From: Calliopum simillimum
Taxonomy: Eukaryota; Arthropoda; Insecta; Diptera; Lauxaniidae
NCBI GenBank assembly: GCA_951812925.1
Contig: OX638369.1
Span: forward strand, 28,136,392-28,200,391
Direction of reading: 5' to 3'
DNA length: 64,000 nt
How positions within the stretch are numbered: position 1 is the first letter of the stretch; each line of letters opens with the position of its first letter. A model generated the notes under the pieces. That model was not told the DNA's origin and did not search any database. It saw only the letters and a list, made by a program, of their open reading frames with translations. Positions 59,086 to 64,000 of this stretch are shown here, in pieces. The position numbers and the translations under genes were made by a program.

Positions 59086-59260
59086 TTTTCCAAAAGATTT
59101 ATTTCCACACACAGCCAGACAGACAGATGGGCATGGCTATATCGACTCAGGAGGTGACGCTGATCAAGAATACATAAACATTTCTATATCTGCCATGCCT
59201 CCTTATCTGCGATACAAACGGAAGAACAAAGTGAATATACCCTGGGTGTATGGTATAAAA
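59086..59260 (+). repeat. Dispersed repeat known from fly intergenic DNA
   Basis: The string with CAGACAGACAGATGGGCATG, GGCTATATCGACTCAGGAGG, TGATCAAGAATACATAAACA and GATACAAACGG, ending near ATATACCCTGG, resembles a repeat tail that recurs in Drosophila intergenic sequence. Its likely second copy here is 33030-33095. It follows the mariner element directly. Confidence 0.55.
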
Positions 59261-59296
59261 CTTGGCCTTTTTCTGGTCCGAATGTAATGCATAATA

Positions 59297-59884
59297 GTCC
59301 GGGAGCCGGCAATTTTTGAATCATTAAATTTCGGAATGTTTTGCCGTCATCGCGGATTTTGATCAATCTTAATATTAATCGATGATAAATTTCATAACCA
59401 TTCAGAAAAAATCCGGCCGACCTAATTTTTTTTTCCGAAAATGACCGGCAGACCTATTTTAATGGTGCTACAGTGGGTACAATTTCTCTGTTATCACGGA
59501 ATTTTTTTTTTTTTTAATTTACGTGTTTTAATGTCAAATTTAAAAATATCTTGGTATGTGAGCTTAAAAACTGCTGGAAATACCCACTGTCGCACCATTA
59601 AAATAGGTCTGCCGGTCATTTTCGGCAAAAAAAATTTGGTCGGCCGGATTTTTTCTGAATGGTTATGTAATTTATCATCGATCAATATTAAAATTGATCA
59701 AAATCCGCGATGACAGCAAAACATTCCGAAATTTAATGATTCAAAAATCATTTAAAAATATTTCTGCCAGGCTTTAATCATGCTGACCAAGCCTTTCTTG
59801 TTCGTCTTAGTGTAAACTACCATTTTGCATTAAAAATTTCAGAATCCGCGATGACGGCACTTTTAGTATTGCCGGCTCCTCGCC
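59297..59884. mobile_element. Foldback element, 588 bp, TA-flanked
   Basis: The ends GGAGCCGGCAAT (59302-59313) and ATTGCCGGCTCC (59868-59879) are exact inverted repeats, extended imperfectly to TA on both sides (59295-59296, 59885-59886). Inside, 59313-59480 is mirrored by about 59570-59751, including AAAATAGGTCTGCCGGTCAT against its complement near 59450, and TCCGGCCGACC against GGTCGGCCGGA. A 130-bp single-copy stretch follows the right arm, in which AATCCGCGATGACGGCA repeats a third time. Arm identity is high. Confidence 0.82.
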
Positions 59885-59889
59885 TATAA

Positions 59890-62150
59890 GGAGACAATTG
59901 AACTTTTCCTCGCCTCAATGAAATGCATAGGGAGCCAATTGGTTAAATGACAAACAATAAAAAACATAAATAGATTTTTATATGTGATAGGACTGGTCGG
60001 TCACCCCCAAGATGTAGTTTACAAACGAAAAATTTAAAAGGGAGACCTACGATCGGCAAAAACAATTCAAAATATTTTTTAAAATAGTTCTAGAGGAATA
60101 CTCGAAATATGTATGTACTTTCTTGGGAAAAGATTAATGATTTAATTTTCTGAGATTGGAGTGGCACATTAGGATTGTAGGAACTGATATATGGTACGTA
60201 AACAATAGAACGGCGTTTTAGATGTTAATGATTTTTGGATAAAAAAATTAATAAGCTCGAGAAAACCCGCAAAATTGAACCAACAGCTGACGAATGAATT
60301 GCAGAGAAGAGTGGCCTGGTGGGAGACTTTATCATAAAAATATTCTTCTGTACTTGATTAATGTGTTCAGAATGTTCCATATACATAATGTCAATGCTTG
60401 TTAATGTTTGCTTGTCATTGCATCTCTCTCTGGCACATGCACATATCTATGTAACGAAATGTGTAACGACCTTGAAATTTTACCCCATGCACAAAATAGG
60501 AGTTTAAACTTCAAAAAATATTTTTCAAATGGAAAATATAGTTTTTGGTTTTCAGTAAAAAATTCGAAAAAATATTTTCTTAAGTGTAACACACAAAAAA
60601 AAAGCATACAACAACTTTGTAAGATTCGAAAAGCACTAACAATCGTCGACGAAAGCATTAAAAACAGAACAAATACAACAACAGCCAGCCAGCCAAACAT
60701 TTCAAATGGTTTTTTTATGTAACAGAAATTACAGCAACTTATCGCCGCCAAGGATCAAGGACAAAATGTAAAATAACGCATAGCATTGATTTGAATTTGA
60801 ATTTAAATTTGAATTTCCAGCCTGATTTTCTGGTCAACGCATAGGAAATGCAAAAGTTTTTATATTTTTTTTTTTTTTTTTTTTGTTTCCGCATTTGGTG
60901 TCAATGCCAAAATCCTGCTGCTTACGTATGTATATCCTTACAAACACACAAAACACTCAACAACGCTTGCCGCAAAGAGTAGCAACCTAAATTTTCTCGC
61001 ATTACCAGGCAATAAAAACGAAATTTAACAAAATCCTCAAAACAATTTACATTTATTTTTCATCGTCGTGAGCGGGATAAAACCACGAATCCTGTATGTG
61101 TGTGTGTGTGCGTGTGTTGACTAAGAAAAACCATAGAATAGCTTAGCTTACACACAAAAGAGGACTGCAATCGAAAAAAAGGACTTTACATAGAAAACAA
61201 TATTGCCACAAATATTACGATAAACACAACTGAAGAGATGAAAAAAGCAGCAAGGACAAAAAAGGACATACCAGAAACAAGAAAAAACTCAGTACTGTCA
61301 AGCAGCAGTTATTTCACATTCAAATTTTATCCACTTAAGTTTCTAGACGAGAAATTTCGATGTACTTCACATACATACGCGCGTATATTTTGTGTTATTT
61401 TAGTTTGTGCCATTGATGTTGTTGCTCTTGTAAAGGACAATTCTCATAGACAAAATAAATTGAAGCTGTTATCTGCGTTGTCTTTGTTTTTTTTTTTTTT
61501 TTTGTATGCTACACCCCACCCAATATTGAGCATAAGTTTCCTTCTTTACGTTTAGATTTTGTTTGTTTTCAACATTTGTTGATACGTTTTGTTGCATACT
61601 TATAGGGTTATTGACTTGCTAAGCAGCAAATGCGCAATATGCTCGCTCTCCCCTACTGCCTGTCTTAAGCTGCTGATGATTGTTCTTACTGTGGACGATG
61701 ATGCTGATGTTGACGACGTTGCTGCTTCTGCCGCTTCTACCGATGATGTTTGTGGTAACAAAAATCAAAGCGCACATTATGAACGGTATTTGTTACAGAT
61801 TAGAGGGATTTGATTCTTCATTGTCCCTTATTATTTGCATTAAGGTAGGGGAATATAAAACTGTGGATTTGAATTGAAGACATCTTAGTTTTATTAAATT
61901 GCTATGGAAGTAGATGGTTTTTTTTTGTCAGAAGCTTTTGTATAACTTATCAATTTATTATTTTAATTTAGCTGGGTTACCTGGGTTTTCATTTGGAGTT
62001 ATTCGCAGAAAAACAACATATTGCTTTATTTTACTCATTCCACTATAATGAATAATAAAAATCAAGAAAGCGCTAAAAAACCTAATGAGGAAAACTATTT
62101 TTTTAAAAATAAGCCTGAAACAGCTGCTCCAATATATATTATTTATATCA
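59890..62150. other. Mostly unique non-coding DNA
   Basis: Poly-T runs near 60866-60883 and 61487-61502 and a TG run at 61097-61116. Frames at 60401-60751 (both strands), 61238-61555 and 61589-61877 have no recognised domain; some are driven by GATGATGCTGATG-type repeats near 61697-61715. Confidence 0.45.
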
Positions 62151-63235
62151 CATCTAAAATTTCGGTAAAAGTCCAATTGTATCGAAAAATATTGAAATAC
62201 ATCGGAGAAATCGGTGATTGAAAAATATCGAAAAATATTCCAAAAGTATCGACAAATATTGAAATACATTGAAAAATCGGTAATAGTCGAAACATATCTA
62301 AAATATCGATAAAAGTCCAAAAAAATTGAAAAATATCGAAATAAAGCGAAGAAATCGGTTAAAGTCCAATAAATCGGCAATAGTCCAAGTGTATCGAAAA
62401 ATATTCTAAACATCGGTAAAAGTATCGACGAACATATAAAATATAGTTAAAAGTCCAAACATATCGAAAAATATCCAATATATAGGAAAATGTCCTAAAG
62501 TATCGAAAAATATGAAAAACATTTAAAATACTGGTAAAACTCCAGGAGTATCGAAAAATATTGAAATACATTGAAAGAAACGGGAAAAGTCAAAAAATAT
62601 CTAAAAACATCTTAAATTTCGCTAAAAGCTCATAAGTATTGAAAAATATTGAAATACATCGAAGAAATCGGTAAAAGTCCAAAGAATCAAAAAACATCAA
62701 AAATATCGGTACAGGTCCAAAAAGTATTGGAATATGTACATCGCAGAAATCAGCAAAAGTCCAAAAGTATCGGAAAACAACAAAGAAATCGGTGTAAGTT
62801 CAAATATATCGGAAAAATCCAATATAGATATCGAAAAAAGTACAAAAGTTTTGAAAACTATTAAAATACATCGAAAAAATCGGTAAAAGTCCAAAATAGT
62901 CGGAAAACGTCAAAGATATCGGTACAGGTCCAAAAGTATTGGAATATGTACATCGAAGAAATCAGTAAAAGTCCAAGTGTTCCGAAAAATATCCAAAATG
63001 TCGGTTAAAGTCCGAAGAATCAATAAATACGAAAAACATCCAAAATATCGGCAAAAGTATTGGAAAACATCAATCAAAAAAAAAAAAAAAAGTATTGAAA
63101 AACATCGAAGAAATCGATAAAAGTACAAATATGTATATCGAAAAATATATCGGAAAAAGTCCAAAAATATCGAAAAATATTTAAGTCAGCGGCAAGTCCA
63201 AAAATGTTCAAAAATTTCGAAAAATATTGAGTTGG
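62150..63235 (+). repeat. Decayed 39-bp-type minisatellite array
   Basis: It repeats variants of GGTAAAAGTCC, AAAGTATCGAAAAATATTGA and AAATACATCGAAGAAATCGG in the same orientation as the clean array at 38.15-39.17 kb. Period and sequence vary far more, and units of about 39 and 78 bp are still visible in places; CGGTACAGGTCCAAAAGTAT-type text repeats near 62706 and 62920. Isoleucine, tyrosine and phenylalanine-rich frames on the minus strand (61958-63259) are by-products. Confidence 0.88.
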
Positions 63236-64000
63236 CATCACTGATAAAAACACTCTCATAACTCAACTTTAATATTCTTTTTTCAAGGATAACAAAAAAA
63301 ACAATAAATGAAGGAGACGGAAAAACATTAAGCACCAACAACTCAAATGCAAACGATAATTTTTATGTTAGTACTGAACTTTTTTTTTTTTTTCACCAAC
63401 TTCAGACTAAAAAAAAAGTTTATCTCTCAAAGGTCCAAAAAGTAAGTATTTAAGTTTGTTCCTTAGCACATTTAGAATGTTTTCAAAAAAAATTTATTAA
63501 AATCGGTTCGGTATATTTTGGGCTAGAGCGTTACATAGGATTTTCATATAAACAATTTCATATAAATATGTAGTATAGAAGTACTCGTATAGATAATGCC
63601 GCGCAATTTTTACTTCTTTTAGGACATGAATGTTAGTCAAACTTCCTTATCAAAATATTGGTATTCGGCAAATTTCTCAAAATACGCCCAATGTTTGTGC
63701 CAATTATGAATAAAAAAAAAAAAACAATTTACAAAATCAAATTTTTTGCACCTTACATACCAAACTCTCATAGTGCCAAATACCCATGACATTCACATTA
63801 ATCACAAAAAATGTCTAAAATTCGATTTTGAGCATAAACCATATTTGGTAAGGCTAAAGCAACTTCCTTTAATGCTTTTTTAATGATTTCAACTATAACT
63901 TGGGAAAAAAAGTTTCACCACCATAACTCTTAAATCACATACCCGTTCAAATATCTCTTAAATCTTTTGTATGGCAAAATATCATCACACGTCCTTTTGT
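63236..64000. other. Non-coding DNA, repeat-like
   Basis: No gene seen. Positions 63400-63600 carry text like AAAATCGGTTCGGTATATTT and an ending TCGTATAGATAATGCCGCGC that resemble old dispersed-repeat tails. A and T runs occur at 63380-63393 and 63711-63724. Confidence 0.45.

Noticed and set aside
61958..63259. Aromatic-rich minus-strand frames up to 151 residues
   Set aside because: They fall within the decayed minisatellite, with the same RYFxxF-type periodicity.

Overview
This window looks like eukaryotic, intergenic or intronic DNA from a higher fly (Brachycera, perhaps a calyptrate muscoid). It is strongly AT-rich, full of short TTG/CAA, CA/TG and poly-T tracts, and holds decayed mariner, non-LTR and LTR retrotransposon pieces plus many small inverted-repeat elements. 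The taxon is inferred from sequence style and repeat content only. I found no convincing host protein-coding gene, tRNA or rRNA gene. Nearly all open frames are short and in low-complexity or repeat sequence.

Layout. 1-5.7 kb: AT-rich DNA with a diverged ~183-bp tandem satellite (2.5-3.5 kb). 5.7-6.3 kb: a dispersed repeat with another copy at 50.1-50.5 kb. 10.4-11.2 kb: a repeat copy split by a 338-bp MITE (TTA target duplication), with the unsplit paralogue at 24.5 kb. 14.0-17.5 kb: a dense transposon cluster holding a 1.19-kb foldback, a minus-strand mariner remnant, two LINE 3' ends pointing tail to tail, and a 257-bp hairpin MITE. 18.55-19.54 kb: almost 1 kb of the pentanucleotide TTGAA. 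20.6-21.0 kb: a LINE reverse-transcriptase fragment. 25.3-27.6 kb: mixed transposon debris. 29.3-31.0 kb: two copies of a ~100-bp hairpin and a (CAAGAC)n-rich element with a 6-bp target duplication. 33.1-34.4 kb: a foldback-like region carrying three tRNA-like segments. 37.3-39.2 kb: a 633-bp inverted-repeat element followed by a 39-bp minisatellite. 42.2-46.65 kb: an old satellite rich in ATAACGAA motifs, broken up by at least four insertions (a 1.16-kb foldback, an LTR/gag fragment, a 533-bp MITE and a 767-bp element). 47.09 kb: a close match to a CTCF-type insulator motif. 53.0-54.85 kb: a hAT-type MITE with an 8-bp target duplication and a 933-bp foldback. 58.1-59.9 kb: a mariner element with both ends, then a foldback. 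62.15-63.23 kb: a second, older array of the same minisatellite seen at 38.2 kb.

The window is best read as an archive of nested insertions. Several insertions can be proved from within the window, because an uninterrupted paralogue of the target is also present. The least familiar items are the tRNA-like foldback region at 33.2-34.35 kb, the CAAGAC-repeat element, the interrupted ATAACGAA satellite, and the minisatellite family present in several states of decay.
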